DNA of 64,000 nt from an uncultured Desulfobacteraceae bacterium (GCA_913060875.1 CAJXSL010000013.1:1-64000), one strand, 5' to 3'. Shown: positions 35,677 to 44,572, counted from the first letter of the stretch. Made by a program: numbers and translations. Notes: generated from the letters alone by a model not told the origin.

Positions 35677-37623
35677 ATGAAAATCGAATCTGTAAGAATA
35701 GAAAACTTTAGAAGTTTCAAGGATGAGACAATAAAGCTTGATAACTATACCTGTCTTGTCGGTGCGAATGGTTCAGGGAAATCAACTGTCTTAAATGCTT
35801 TGAATGTGTTTTTTAGGCAGTATAAAGACAGCAAAACAGATCTCAGTAAACTAACCAGTGAAGATTTTCATCACAAAAATACAGGGAACCCAGTAAAAAT
35901 CACAGTCACTTTCACAGATCTCTCTGAAGCCGCAAAAGAGGACTTGTCAGATTACGTAAGGCAGGACAAGTTGATTGTTTCTTCTGTAGCAAAATATGAT
36001 TCAGAAACAGATTGTGCAGAGGTGAGACAATATGGAATTCGGTTAGGCCTACAAGATTTTCGGAAATACTTTGAAGCAGATAAAAACGGAGAGAAAGTTT
36101 CAGAATTGAGGATTATATACCAAGGCCTGAAAAATAAATATCCCGACTTACCTAAGCCAGGAACAAAAGGTGCGATGGGCGATGCTCTCAATACATATGA
36201 AGCGAACCATCCGGATGATTGTGGTTTGATTCCAAGCGAAGATCAGTTCTATGGAATCAGTAAAGGAGCCAACAGATTAGCTAACCATATGCAGTGGGTA
36301 TTCATTCCTGCATCAAAAGATGCCACAGAAGAAACAGAAGAATCAAAGAACACGGCTTTGGGGCAATTATTAGCGAGAACTGTTAGGTCAAAGGTAAATT
36401 TTTCCGAAAAAGTTGGAAAACTAAAAAGGGACACACAAGAAGAATATCAAAAAATATTGGACGAGGAACAATCTGTATTAGATTCAATATCCTATTCATT
36501 AGAAAATAGTTTAGAATCTTGGGCACATCCTGGTATCACTGCTCAAGTTCTTTGGAAACAGGATTCTGATAAGTCAGTAAAAGTTGAAGAGCCTTGGGCA
36601 TATCTTAAAATTGGTGAGAGAGGCTTTGAGGGTGATTTAGCAAGATTTGGACATGGCTTACAACGGTCATATATGCTTGCTTTGCTCCAAGAATTGACCA
36701 AACTTTCTGATGAAACAGCCCCAACATTGATAATGGGAATTGAAGAACCAGAAATTTACCAACATCCGCCTCAAGCAAAACATCTTGCAGAAACCTTAAA
36801 TGATCTCTCAGCAAAAGACTCTCAAATATTGATTTGTTCACATAATCCATTATTCATACCCAGTGACAATTTTGAAGCAATAAGAGTGGTAAGAGAAAAG
36901 GACAATCCTAGCACGTCCTATATTTCTCAACTTTCATATGTTGACTTGTCTGATAAGCTTAAATCATCAGGACAGAAAGCACTAAAAGAAGAAGGGATGT
37001 TAGCAAAACTGTATCCGTCTCTCAATCCAATAATTAACGAGATGTTTTTTTGCAATAATTTGATTTTAACTGAAGGCATAGAAGATGTTGCATTCGTCTC
37101 AACATATTTGATGCTCACAGAAAAGATTATGGATTTTAGGAAATATGGCTGCCATATTGTCCCCGTTGGAGGGAAAAGCTCAATTATTAAACCTTTGGCA
37201 ATGGCTCAACTACTGAATATTCCCGTTTTTGTCATTTGCGATGCCGACACAGACAAAGATGAAATAGAGGACGAGAATAGAAGAAAATCTGAAGTAGGAA
37301 AGCACAAAAAAGATAATCGAACGATTCTAAATCTATTGAATTACAAGGACTTGAATGAATGGCCAACTGATTCAATTATCAAAAATAATTTATATATGTG
37401 GAAAAATAATCTAACAAAAATAATTGAAGATGAATTTGGTAAAGATTGGAAGATATATCAAGATTCAGCGTATGATTATTATGGGAACCCAGGAGGATTA
37501 AAGAAAAATCCTATTACAATTGCACGTGCTTTAGAATCAGCGTGGGGAAATGGTTTAAAATCTACTTCGCTTGTAAAATTGGTTGAATCTATTGTTGATT
37601 TTGCAAAGAAAAAAGACAGCTAA
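35677..37623 (+). CDS. OLD-family ATP-dependent nuclease (AAA ATPase plus TOPRIM), on an integron-like cassette
   Basis: A 648-residue protein: SMC-like ATPase N terminus with Walker A GANGSGKS (residues 29-36), Walker B region GIEEPEIYQHP (about 355-365), and a C-terminal TOPRIM domain with LTEGIEDV (about 464) and CDADTD (about 522), acidic residues that bind metal for DNA cleavage. OLD nucleases act in phage defence alone or with partners (GajA, retron Eco8). No UvrD-like helicase, reverse transcriptase or other partner adjoins it. The gene is AT-rich unlike its surroundings. Its stop codon lies inside an attC-like site and its start is 20 bp from another, the hallmark of gene cassettes. 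Confidence 0.82.
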   Translation: MKIESVRIENFRSFKDETIKLDNYTCLVGANGSGKSTVLNALNVFFRQYKDSKTDLSKLTSEDFHHKNTGNPVKITVTFTDLSEAAKEDLSDYVRQDKLIVSSVAKYDSETDCAEVRQYGIRLGLQDFRKYFEADKNGEKVSELRIIYQGLKNKYPDLPKPGTKGAMGDALNTYEANHPDDCGLIPSEDQFYGISKGANRLANHMQWVFIPASKDATEETEESKNTALGQLLARTVRSKVNFSEKVGKLKRDTQEEYQKILDEEQSVLDSISYSLENSLESWAHPGITAQVLWKQDSDKSVKVEEPWAYLKIGERGFEGDLARFGHGLQRSYMLALLQELTKLSDETAPTLIMGIEEPEIYQHPPQAKHLAETLNDLSAKDSQILICSHNPLFIPSDNFEAIRVVREKDNPSTSYISQLSYVDLSDKLKSSGQKALKEEGMLAKLYPSLNPIINEMFFCNNLILTEGIEDVAFVSTYLMLTEKIMDFRKYGCHIVPVGGKSSIIKPLAMAQLLNIPVFVICDADTDKDEIEDENRRKSEVGKHKKDNRTILNLLNYKDLNEWPTDSIIKNNLYMWKNNLTKIIEDEFGKDWKIYQDSAYDYYGNPGGLKKNPITIARALESAWGNGLKSTSLVKLVESIVDFAKKKDS

Positions 37624-37689
37624 CAAATCACCACGCTGGAATTTTACACCGCTGCGCTCCATAAAAACCTGTGAGTTCAAGCGTTAACC
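37618..37689 (+). other. attC-like recombination site
   Basis: 72 bp from AGCTAAC to GTTAACC, with TCAC near the left end and GTGAGTTCAAGC before the right core. The string TCAAGCGTTA is the same as in the well-known aadA cassette attC. The OLD gene stop (TAA) is within the left core, and the next ATG is 15 bp after the right core. Both outer cores deviate by one or two bases from consensus. Confidence 0.6.
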
Positions 37690-37704
37690 AATAGAGGATT
37701 ACAA

Positions 37705-37953
37705 ATGAAACTAAATGAATACTTATTGCTGTTTTCAAATGAAGGAGCAACCAAGGTGCAGGTTAAGTTCAAGGACTTTGACGGTACTGTTGTGACTCAG
37801 TCAATGGAGCCACGCGAAATTGTACGACTTGTTTCACCTGAAAACGGTAAATTTATGACATCTATGACTTTCGATGAGTGGCCATTTGAAGTCTATAAAT
37901 ATGAAATTGATCCAATTAAGGACATAGTTACCATACGTGCCAGAAAAAAGTAG
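37705..37953 (+). CDS. Small cassette-encoded protein, unknown function
   Basis: An 82-residue AT-rich gene starting 15 bp after the attC-like site, with GAGG before the ATG. The product (MKLNEYLLLFSNEGATKVQV...) looks like a small beta-rich soluble protein; no family recognised. Typical integron cassettes carry such orphan genes. It is not an evident antitoxin or nuclease partner. No clear attC follows it. Confidence 0.65.
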   Translation: MKLNEYLLLFSNEGATKVQVKFKDFDGTVVTQSMEPREIVRLVSPENGKFMTSMTFDEWPFEVYKYEIDPIKDIVTIRARKK

Positions 37954-38134
37954 ATACAGAACAATGGAGACACAGAAAGGGTCGTATCTTAACCATTAAT
38001 TATTCACCCAAACCGGTTCAACCGACCCCGAATTTTCATGAAAAATTGTGGATAAAGAAGGAAACGCCACTCATTTTTCAACAGATACCCGGCGATCCCA
38101 GCCTGTCCCGTCTGCAATCGCAGATTGAATTAAA

Positions 38135-38158
38135 CCGAATATTTCATGAAATGTTCGG
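38135..38158. repeat. Minimal palindrome of repeat family A
   Basis: ccgaatatttcatgaaatgt plus tcgg: the two ends of the family A element directly abutting, with no internal sequence. It lies 36 bp upstream of the methyltransferase start. The 37954-38134 gap before it shows nothing else. Confidence 0.65.
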
Positions 38159-38193
38159 GGTAAAGTTTTTGACCCTTTATCAGAGGATCAAAA

Positions 38194-38847
38194 GTGCTAA
38201 CCAATAAAGGGCATGCCGCCGTGCGAAAATTGCGACAGAAATATTATGATTTGTTTTCGAAATTCTATGACAGGTTTATCGCCATGCACGCCAGCGACAA
38301 ACAGGGTGTGCTGCGCGACATTCTTGCCGAACAAGCGGGTGCTGCACCGGGAGATTGCGTGCTCGATATCTGTACGGGTACCGGGGCGGCCCTTCGGCCG
38401 TTGGCCGGACGGGTTGGCGCGAAAGGACTGGTTGTGGGGCTCGATTTCTCCTCGGGAATGCTTGGAGCGGCCCGGGAAAAATCGCGGGGCAATGATCGGG
38501 TTTGTCTAATCCAGGCGGACTGCGGCCGGCTGCCGTTCAAGACCGGCGTTTTCACCGTCGTCACCTGCTCCCATGCCTTCTACGAGCTGAAGGGCGCCAC
38601 CCAGGTCAACACCCTCAATGAAATCAAGCGGTGCCTCAAACCCGGAAAGCCTTTCCTGATGATGGAGCACGAGGTGCCCGAAAACAGGCTGATCCGACTG
38701 CTCTTCTATATTCGCCTCATATCCATGGGACGGGAAAGAGCCCTCCAGATCCTGAAGCACGAAGCGGGTTTTCTGAAACAACACTTTCGCCAGGTCAGGA
38801 AAGCCGCTGTGGTTACCGGCAAATCAAAAATCTATATCTGCACCTGA
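38194..38847 (+). CDS. Class I SAM-dependent methyltransferase (UbiE-like)
   Basis: A 217-residue methyltransferase: motif I VLDICTGTGAALRPLAGRVG, motif II GLDFSSGMLGAAREKS, and motif IV region QADCGRLPFKTGVFTVVTCSHAFYEL. GTG 38194 is the likely start, with GAGGA upstream. It resembles quinone/phospholipid methyltransferases, but the substrate is unproven. Isolated between repeat elements. Confidence 0.82.
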   Translation: MLTNKGHAAVRKLRQKYYDLFSKFYDRFIAMHASDKQGVLRDILAEQAGAAPGDCVLDICTGTGAALRPLAGRVGAKGLVVGLDFSSGMLGAAREKSRGNDRVCLIQADCGRLPFKTGVFTVVTCSHAFYELKGATQVNTLNEIKRCLKPGKPFLMMEHEVPENRLIRLLFYIRLISMGRERALQILKHEAGFLKQHFRQVRKAAVVTGKSKIYICT

Positions 38848-38941
38848 TTTAGATTGGGTGGGTGCCATACATCGGCATTAAGAATGGGCAAACAGAACTT
38901 GCTGATAGAAAACTGATGGTCTCGTAAAAAGTCAGATTTGG

Positions 38942-39065
38942 GACGGTTTCGTAAAATGTTCGAGATCAAGGCTTGCGAATCCCGAGGAAAGAGGCGTACT
39001 TATCGTACGCCGCAGTGACGAGGGATGAAGCGTAACGCCGATATCGGATTTTTTACGAAACCGTC
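38942..39065. mobile_element. MITE-like element, family C
   Basis: 124 bp with inverted ends gacggtttcgtaaaa and ttttacgaaaccgtc and an internal hairpin gcgtactta-tcgtacgc. The internal strings aacgccgatatcgga and cgagatcaagg are shared with family B, so the two may be related. It ends 21 bp before the MBL gene. Confidence 0.7.
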
Positions 39066-39086
39066 AAAACTTGAGCAGGAAGCCAA

Positions 39087-39848
39087 ATGGAACGTTGGTT
39101 TACAATAGATCAGATAGACACGGAAACTTATATCATCAGCGAATACCGCCACTGGGAGGAAACGCATTGTTATCTCTTGAATGGCTCTGAACGCAGCTTG
39201 CTGATCGATACCGGCCTCGGAATCGGCAATATCCAGGACCCGGTCATAAAGCTGACGGACAAACCGGTTGCCGCCGTCGCCACCCACATTCACTGGGATC
39301 ATATCGGTGGTCATCAACACTTTCCGGACTTTTACGCGCATGCGGATGAACTGAACTGGCTTAACGGAGAATTCCCCCTGACCATCGAGCAGATTAAAGG
39401 CATGGTCGTCGACCGCTGCGACCTTCCGGAAGGTTATGATGTCAACCAATATGAATTTTTTCAGGGGGAACCGACACGCGTGCTGACGGACAAGGATAGT
39501 ATCGATATTGGCGACCGCCTTGTTCAAGTGTTGCATACGCCCGGCCATTCGCCGGGGCATATGTGTTTTTGGGAAAAGGAACGCGGATACCTATTTACCG
39601 GCGATTTGGTTTATAAAGACACGCTGTTTGCCTACTTTCCTTCCACCGATCCGGAGGCGTACCTCAATTCTCTGGAGAGGGTGTCGGCCCTGCCGGTGAA
39701 GCGTGTGTTTCCCGCCCACCACTCCTTGGATATCCAGTCCGAGATTCTGGGTCGAATGCGGGATGCCTTCCGGCAGTTGAAGGCCGAGGGCAAATTGCAC
39801 CATGGCAGCGGAACATTCGACTTCGACGACTGGGCTGTATGGCTGTAA
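39087..39848 (+). CDS. MBL-fold metallo-hydrolase
   Basis: A 253-residue metallo-beta-lactamase-fold enzyme. Metal ligands THIHWDHIGG (H67, H69, D71, H72), TPGHSPGH, FTGDLVYKD and PAHHS are all present, so it should bind two metal ions. It resembles glyoxalase II-like or N-acyl-phosphatidylethanolamine-type hydrolases; substrate unknown. Confidence 0.85.
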   Translation: MERWFTIDQIDTETYIISEYRHWEETHCYLLNGSERSLLIDTGLGIGNIQDPVIKLTDKPVAAVATHIHWDHIGGHQHFPDFYAHADELNWLNGEFPLTIEQIKGMVVDRCDLPEGYDVNQYEFFQGEPTRVLTDKDSIDIGDRLVQVLHTPGHSPGHMCFWEKERGYLFTGDLVYKDTLFAYFPSTDPEAYLNSLERVSALPVKRVFPAHHSLDIQSEILGRMRDAFRQLKAEGKLHHGSGTFDFDDWAVWL

Positions 39849-39854
39849 ACGATA

Positions 39855-40013
39855 AACCCCCAACGTTGCATAAAAAAGATGGCGGATACTTTACTAAAGG
39901 CCATGTGTGTTGACGCTGAGGCAAATTCGTGTGAGACAATTGGAACGAACCCACGGTTCATTCGAGGAACAGCTTTGTTTTTCTCCTTCTTTTTTTTATG
40001 CAACGTTGGGGTA
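39855..40013. mobile_element. MITE-like element, family E
   Basis: About 159 bp with 21-bp inverted ends: ccccaacgttgcataaaaaa at 39857 and its complement ending ttatgcaacgttgggg at 40011. No coding capacity; no second copy in the window. Confidence 0.65.
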
Positions 40014-40226
40014 AACACCTGTCAAGCTGCCCGAAAAGACGCGCAAAATGCAACGGAAAACTACCAAAGAGTCTCAACTTATAAGACAAGAATTTACCAC
40101 GAAGAGCACGAAGAGCACGAAGAAAAATCGGTCAGAGCCGATGAACCCCTTCATGTCCTTCATGATCTTCATGGTTCAAGCTATTGCATTTAACCAAACC
40201 TGGCGATTTCGGATAAGCGCAACATA

Positions 40227-40754
40227 ATGAAACCTTTCCTCTACATCTTCGCGGGTCTTCCTGCCTCGGGAAAGTCCACATTGGCCAAAATGTTGGCCAA
40301 AAAACTTCAGGCTCCATATTTCCGGGTGGATACCATCGAGCAAGGCATTAGGGATCTGTGCGAGGTCAACGTGACCGGCGAAGGATACCGTCTGACGTAC
40401 AGGATCATCCGGGACAACTTAAAGCTGGGGATCAGTGCCGTAGCGGATTCGTGCAACCCTCTGGAATTAACCCGAGACGAATGGAATGACGTGGCCAGGG
40501 AAGCCGGTGCTGGTTTTGTCGATATCGAAGTGGTTTGTTCCGACAAGGCGGAGCACAAAAACAGAATTGAAACGCGGGGGAATGAAATCGAACGTCTCGT
40601 TCTACCAACCTGGCAGCAGGTATTGGATCGCGAGTATCACGAATGGAGCCGGGATAGAATCGTCATCGATACCGCCGGCATCTCGGAGTCCGAAGCCTTT
40701 GAAATCCTGTTTTCCAGATTAAAAAGCCCGCCAGGGCCGGGCCCCTTCCTGTAA
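40227..40754 (+). CDS. P-loop ATP-binding kinase-like protein (AAA_33 type)
   Basis: A 175-residue protein with Walker A AGLPASGKSTLAKML at the N terminus, FRVDTIEQGIRD, a Walker B-like AVADSCNPLELTRDEW and a lid region with Arg (NRIETRGNEIE). The fold is that of small-molecule kinases such as gluconate, shikimate or zeta-toxin-like enzymes. Substrate unknown. Upstream lie 9-bp repeats (gaagagcac) that have no evident role. Confidence 0.78.
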   Translation: MKPFLYIFAGLPASGKSTLAKMLAKKLQAPYFRVDTIEQGIRDLCEVNVTGEGYRLTYRIIRDNLKLGISAVADSCNPLELTRDEWNDVAREAGAGFVDIEVVCSDKAEHKNRIETRGNEIERLVLPTWQQVLDREYHEWSRDRIVIDTAGISESEAFEILFSRLKSPPGPGPFL

Positions 40755-40903
40755 CAGGATTCAAAGCATTCTGCGAACTTGGGTATGATGCGGCGCAAGA
40801 ATGATCGTCCCCCCTTCCGCCGACAAAGGCGCCGCGCGTGTCTGTCTGCGGCACAGCCCCCAATCGTTGGCGTGAAAACTGAATATTTCAGACAGGCGGC
40901 CTT

Positions 40904-42073
40904 TCAAAACCGGCCTGCCGGCATTTGCTCCTTGCGCACGGATATAACTATTTTCAGAAGCAGCGTCAGAATTAGCAGACCGATTCCGAAAATGCCAAGG
41001 CAAACCATCATCTCGGGAACCGTGGGCCAGTAGTCCACGAGCTGGTGAAGGGGGGTCGGCACAAATCCTCCGGTGACCAGACCTATCCCCTTGTCGATCC
41101 ACGTTCCGATAAAAAGCGCCCCGCAGGACAGCGCCAGCAGGGTCTCGTTGGTGCGGGTTGCCGGAATGATCAGCAGCACGGCGGAGCCGACCAATAGAAA
41201 CAGGGCGCTCCGCATCCAGGGCACCAGATGCGCATGCCCGTCCAAGCCGAAATAGAGATAGCGGAAGTGATCCATATGGTCCGGCAGCCCGCTGTAGAAA
41301 ACGACAAATACCTCGCAGCCCAGGAAGAACAGGTTCGCCAGAAGCCCGTAGGTGATGATCTTGGCCAGGGCCTGGATGGCATTCCTTCCGGGGTCAAAAT
41401 CCGTAGTCGCGCGCAGCAGAAGGCAGACGATGACCAGGAAAGCCGGCCCGGCTGAAAATGCCGACGCCAGAAACCGCGGCGCCATGATGGCTGTCAGCCA
41501 GAACCCGCGACCCGGCATCCCGCAATAGACAAACGCCGTTACCGTGTGGATGGCAAAGGCCCAGGGGATGGACAGGTAAATCAAGGGATAGACCCGGGAT
41601 GGGGGTTTGGCGCCGTTGCGCTCCGCTTCGATAACATGCCACCCGACAACCAGATTGAGCAGGAGGTAGCCGATCAGGACGATTGAATCCCAGAAAACGA
41701 TCGAATGGGGGGAGGGATGCAGAAAAACATTCATGGCCCGCATGGGCTGGCCTATGTCCACGAATAAAAAAAGTCCGCACATGGTGACCGCCGCTACCGC
41801 CGTGAACTCCCCGATAATCGTCAGTTTGCCGAATTCCTTGTAATTGTGCAGATAATAGGGAAGTACCACCATTACAGCAGACGCGGCAACGCCCACCAGG
41901 AACGTCAACTGGGCGATATACAACCCCCAGGAGATATCCCGCCCCAAGCCGGTAATGCCCAAGCCGAATTGAAGCTGCCAGATGAATGCCGCCATGCCGC
42001 CCGCGATAATGCCGACCAGGGCCGCTACCCAGCACCAATACGCCTTTCCGCCCTTCAAGGCCAATTCGATCAT
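40904..42073 (-). CDS. dsrP: NrfD-family quinone oxidoreductase membrane subunit, DsrP-like
   Basis: A 389-residue integral membrane protein with ten predicted helices. The N terminus (KAYWCWVAALVG ... FGLGITGLGRDISWGLYIAQ) and the block GVAASAVMVVLPYYLHNYKEFGKLT follow DsrP of the DsrMKJOP complex, which exchanges electrons between menaquinol and the sulfite-reduction pathway. DsrM, K, J and O genes are not adjacent, so this is an orphan copy that may work with another complex or partner. Divergent promoter region with the 18-bp dyad at 42167. Confidence 0.8.
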   Translation of the reverse strand: MIELALKGGKAYWCWVAALVGIIAGGMAAFIWQLQFGLGITGLGRDISWGLYIAQLTFLVGVAASAVMVVLPYYLHNYKEFGKLTIIGEFTAVAAVTMCGLFLFVDIGQPMRAMNVFLHPSPHSIVFWDSIVLIGYLLLNLVVGWHVIEAERNGAKPPSRVYPLIYLSIPWAFAIHTVTAFVYCGMPGRGFWLTAIMAPRFLASAFSAGPAFLVIVCLLLRATTDFDPGRNAIQALAKIITYGLLANLFFLGCEVFVVFYSGLPDHMDHFRYLYFGLDGHAHLVPWMRSALFLLVGSAVLLIIPATRTNETLLALSCGALFIGTWIDKGIGLVTGGFVPTPLHQLVDYWPTVPEMMVCLGIFGIGLLILTLLLKIVISVRKEQMPAGRF

Positions 42074-42166
42074 TACACCATTACTCCTGAAGTTATGATT
42101 TAGGCCGATTATTTATAGAATCGGACATCGACATGACATGATCTTGTTCTTTAAATGAACGTGTTC

Positions 42167-42184
42167 ATAATATGAGCATATTAT
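42167..42184. promoter_or_regulatory. AT-rich 18-bp dyad, candidate operator
   Basis: ATAATATG-AG-CATATTAT, a perfect dyad 94 bp upstream of dsrP and 262 bp upstream of the TetR-family gene. It may be the binding site of that TetR protein (inference). Confidence 0.45.
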
Positions 42185-42269
42185 TGTGTCAATCATTTTG
42201 TGTTGGATTCTGTTTCAAGGCGGGAGGAACGCATGTTGCTTTAGGCGGCAATTTTCTTTATGACTTCAA

Positions 42270-42414
42270 TCGAAGTTGCCTCAAAATTGGGATTTTGGTT
42301 CGCGGTGTGGCGAATTCCAGTTTCAAATCGCAGATATGCGTATTTATATCGACAGGTTGGAACGATAATCCATCAACGGGATTGGGCCAAAAGCTTTTTT
42401 TGAAGCGACTTTAA
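42270..42414. mobile_element. MITE-like element, family B (copy 2)
   Basis: 145 bp, ends tcgaagttgcctcaaaatt and ttttttgaagcgacttta, aligned with the copy at 45898 of equal length. It separates the dsrP promoter from the TetR gene. Confidence 0.6.
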
Positions 42415-42445
42415 ACCATTATCATGACGACAGCGGGTACATGGA

Positions 42446-43057
42446 ATGTCGCAAAAGTTCGGCACCAGGCGTGAAAAAAACAAGGAAGAGACCCGTAGGG
42501 TCATTTTCGAGACGGCCTATGCCCTGTTTGAAGAAAAGGGATTTGAACAAGTGACCATGAGGGAACTGGCGGCCAAAGCCGGCGTCGGCTTGGGCACCAT
42601 CTTTCAGCACTTCAAAGACAAATCATTCCTGCTTGTATCCGTTTTTGAACACGATTTTCGACCTCTGATCATGAAAGTCTTCGCGACGCTTCCCCAGAGT
42701 GCGCTCAAGGACCAATTGTCCTATATGGTACGGCATCTTTTCGAATACTATGCACGCCGGCCTGATATCTCCCGCATACTGGTGAAAGAGCTGTACATGG
42801 ATCAGAAGAATGCTGCGCGGATCAGCCAATCCTTTCAAAACGACCTGGCGGAAGTGGCTGCCCTTTTCGAGGCGGCCAAACAGCGGGGCGAGATCCACCC
42901 TGACGTCAACACCGGCGATGCCGTCATGGTGTGGTGGTCCTACTATTCGTCTGTGCTGCTGCAATCCCTTCAATTGCCGCGGTTCGATGTCGAAGAGCGG
43001 CTTGCCGTTTATAAACGATTGATGGATCAGCACTTCAATGGTATCGGCGGCAATTAA
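42446..43057 (+). CDS. TetR-family transcriptional regulator
   Basis: A 203-residue protein with an N-terminal TetR DNA-binding domain (TRRVIFETAYALFEEKGFEQVTMRELAAKAGVGLGTIFQHFKDKSFLL) and a helical ligand domain. It is divergent from dsrP and is a candidate regulator of it. The ligand is unknown. Confidence 0.88.
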   Translation: MSQKFGTRREKNKEETRRVIFETAYALFEEKGFEQVTMRELAAKAGVGLGTIFQHFKDKSFLLVSVFEHDFRPLIMKVFATLPQSALKDQLSYMVRHLFEYYARRPDISRILVKELYMDQKNAARISQSFQNDLAEVAALFEAAKQRGEIHPDVNTGDAVMVWWSYYSSVLLQSLQLPRFDVEERLAVYKRLMDQHFNGIGGN

Positions 43058-43274
43058 ACTTCAATTTAGGCGCATCTTAAATTCACATCCTATCCCGTCT
43101 TTTGAAGGCGCCACAATAAAATACTGCATAGCAGGCTTTCGCCATGGTGTGGTATACTGAAAACCAATCCGATAACAAATTTTCCATAATGGTCGCGGCA
43201 GTCCCGATTCCTCTATTCACCTCAAGCCCGCTTATCGGACTCACTGATTAAGAATTGATAGAAAGGCGCGCGTT

Positions 43275-44534
43275 ATGAAGAGCCACTTCATTCTGTTGAC
43301 AGCCTTTTGTCTGGTCCTTTTGAGCTTGCCGGCAGCGGCCTGTACGGGTCTGGTGCTGCAGGACGATGAGCGCGTCCTGGTGGGCAACAACGAGGACTGG
43401 TTCAATCCGCGCACCAAGATCTGGTTCATCCAGCCGGCTGGGGACCGCTACGGCAGCGTCATTTTCGGGTTTGACAATTACTATCCCCAGGGCGGCATGA
43501 ACCAGAAAGGGCTGTTTTTCGACGGGTTCGCCCTAAAATCAAAGCCGGTCGAAGAGCCGGCGGCCAAGCCGCGCTTCAGGGGCAACCTGATCAAAGAGGT
43601 CATGGCCACCTGTGGGACGGTGGCGGAAGCGCTGGCGCTGTTCGATCGGTACAGCCTGGGTTTCATGGACCATTTCCAGTTGTTCTTTGCCGATGCCACC
43701 GGCGATGCCGCCATTGTCGAGGCCAATGCGGTGGTCCGCAAACAAGGGGACCATCAGGTGGTGACCAACTTCCGGCAATCGGAAACCGATCCGGGCAAGA
43801 TTTCCTGCTGGCGCTACCTGACGGCCCAAAAGCTGTTGGCGGATTGCGGCGACGACCGGCTGGACTGCATCCGCGACATCCTGGCCGCCACCCACAATGA
43901 AGGCGACTACCCGACCCTTTATTCCAATATCTACGACCTGACGGCCAGACGGGTCCATGTCTACCATTTCCAGGATTTTAACGAAGCGGTGGTGATCGAT
44001 CTGGAAAATGAACTTGCACGGGAACCCGGCGTGATCGATCTGCCCGCCCTGTTTCCCCATAATGCTGCGGCGCAGGCGTATAACAACAAGGTAACAAGCT
44101 TGAAAAAGGAATACGTGCACGACGCGCCGCATTTTGTAGTGCGCTATCCCGGGGTGTATGTTGCCGATGAGCCGTTGGATGACAGCCAGGTCTTTTTGTC
44201 CAAAAGCCGAGTCGGCGATGTGCCGGTGCTGACCGTTTCCGTAACGCCGGCCGCGGCCGACATGCCCCTTTCCATGGTGGGGGGGCGGTTTTATGCCCCC
44301 AGGCTGCGCGCGCTCGGGAAGCAGGTGACGGTTGTCTCCAACCGGCCCACCCGACTGATTGACGGTTCGGAGGCCTACGAGACACGGTTGGCCTGGCGGT
44401 GGCAGGGCAAAATCAAGGTCAACAGCCTGGTGCTTTCGGCCATCCGGGACAACCAGCTGGTCAATGTGGCCCTGCATAACACGGGCGATTTGGACTACTT
44501 GATCCATATCCCCTATAGTTTGCGGTTCGAATAA
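43275..44534 (+). CDS. Exported Ntn hydrolase, C45/linear amide C-N hydrolase type
   Basis: A 419-residue protein with signal peptide (residues 1-22) followed immediately by Cys23 (AAACTGLVLQDDERVLVGNNEDW), the expected N-terminal nucleophile after signal cleavage. GNNEDWF and the later IVEANAVVRKQGDHQVVTNFR resemble the penicillin V acylase / acyltransferase C45 class. It would hydrolyse an amide bond outside the cytoplasm. An extra 100-residue C-terminal beta domain has no assignment. Confidence 0.78.
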   Translation: MKSHFILLTAFCLVLLSLPAAACTGLVLQDDERVLVGNNEDWFNPRTKIWFIQPAGDRYGSVIFGFDNYYPQGGMNQKGLFFDGFALKSKPVEEPAAKPRFRGNLIKEVMATCGTVAEALALFDRYSLGFMDHFQLFFADATGDAAIVEANAVVRKQGDHQVVTNFRQSETDPGKISCWRYLTAQKLLADCGDDRLDCIRDILAATHNEGDYPTLYSNIYDLTARRVHVYHFQDFNEAVVIDLENELAREPGVIDLPALFPHNAAAQAYNNKVTSLKKEYVHDAPHFVVRYPGVYVADEPLDDSQVFLSKSRVGDVPVLTVSVTPAAADMPLSMVGGRFYAPRLRALGKQVTVVSNRPTRLIDGSEAYETRLAWRWQGKIKVNSLVLSAIRDNQLVNVALHNTGDLDYLIHIPYSLRFE

Positions 44535-44549
44535 CTTTTATTTTTGGTT

Positions 44550-44572
44550 CTTCTCCCAATTAGTTGGGAGAA
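44550..44572. terminator. Hairpin after the Ntn hydrolase gene
   Basis: ttctcccaa-ttagt-tgggagaa, about 16 bp after the stop. A T-rich run precedes rather than follows it, so termination efficiency is uncertain. Confidence 0.4.

Noticed and set aside
35677-37953. Gabija, retron or PARIS defence system
   Set aside because: Only the OLD nuclease is present. No UvrD-like helicase, reverse transcriptase/ncRNA or AriB-type partner adjoins it.
40094-40175. gaagagcac 9-bp repeats and ccttcatg repeats upstream of the kinase gene
   Set aside because: Short and imperfect; no regulatory meaning can be supported.
42172-42414. 80-codon plus-strand open frame
   Set aside because: Mostly inside the family B element; no ribosome site or recognisable protein.
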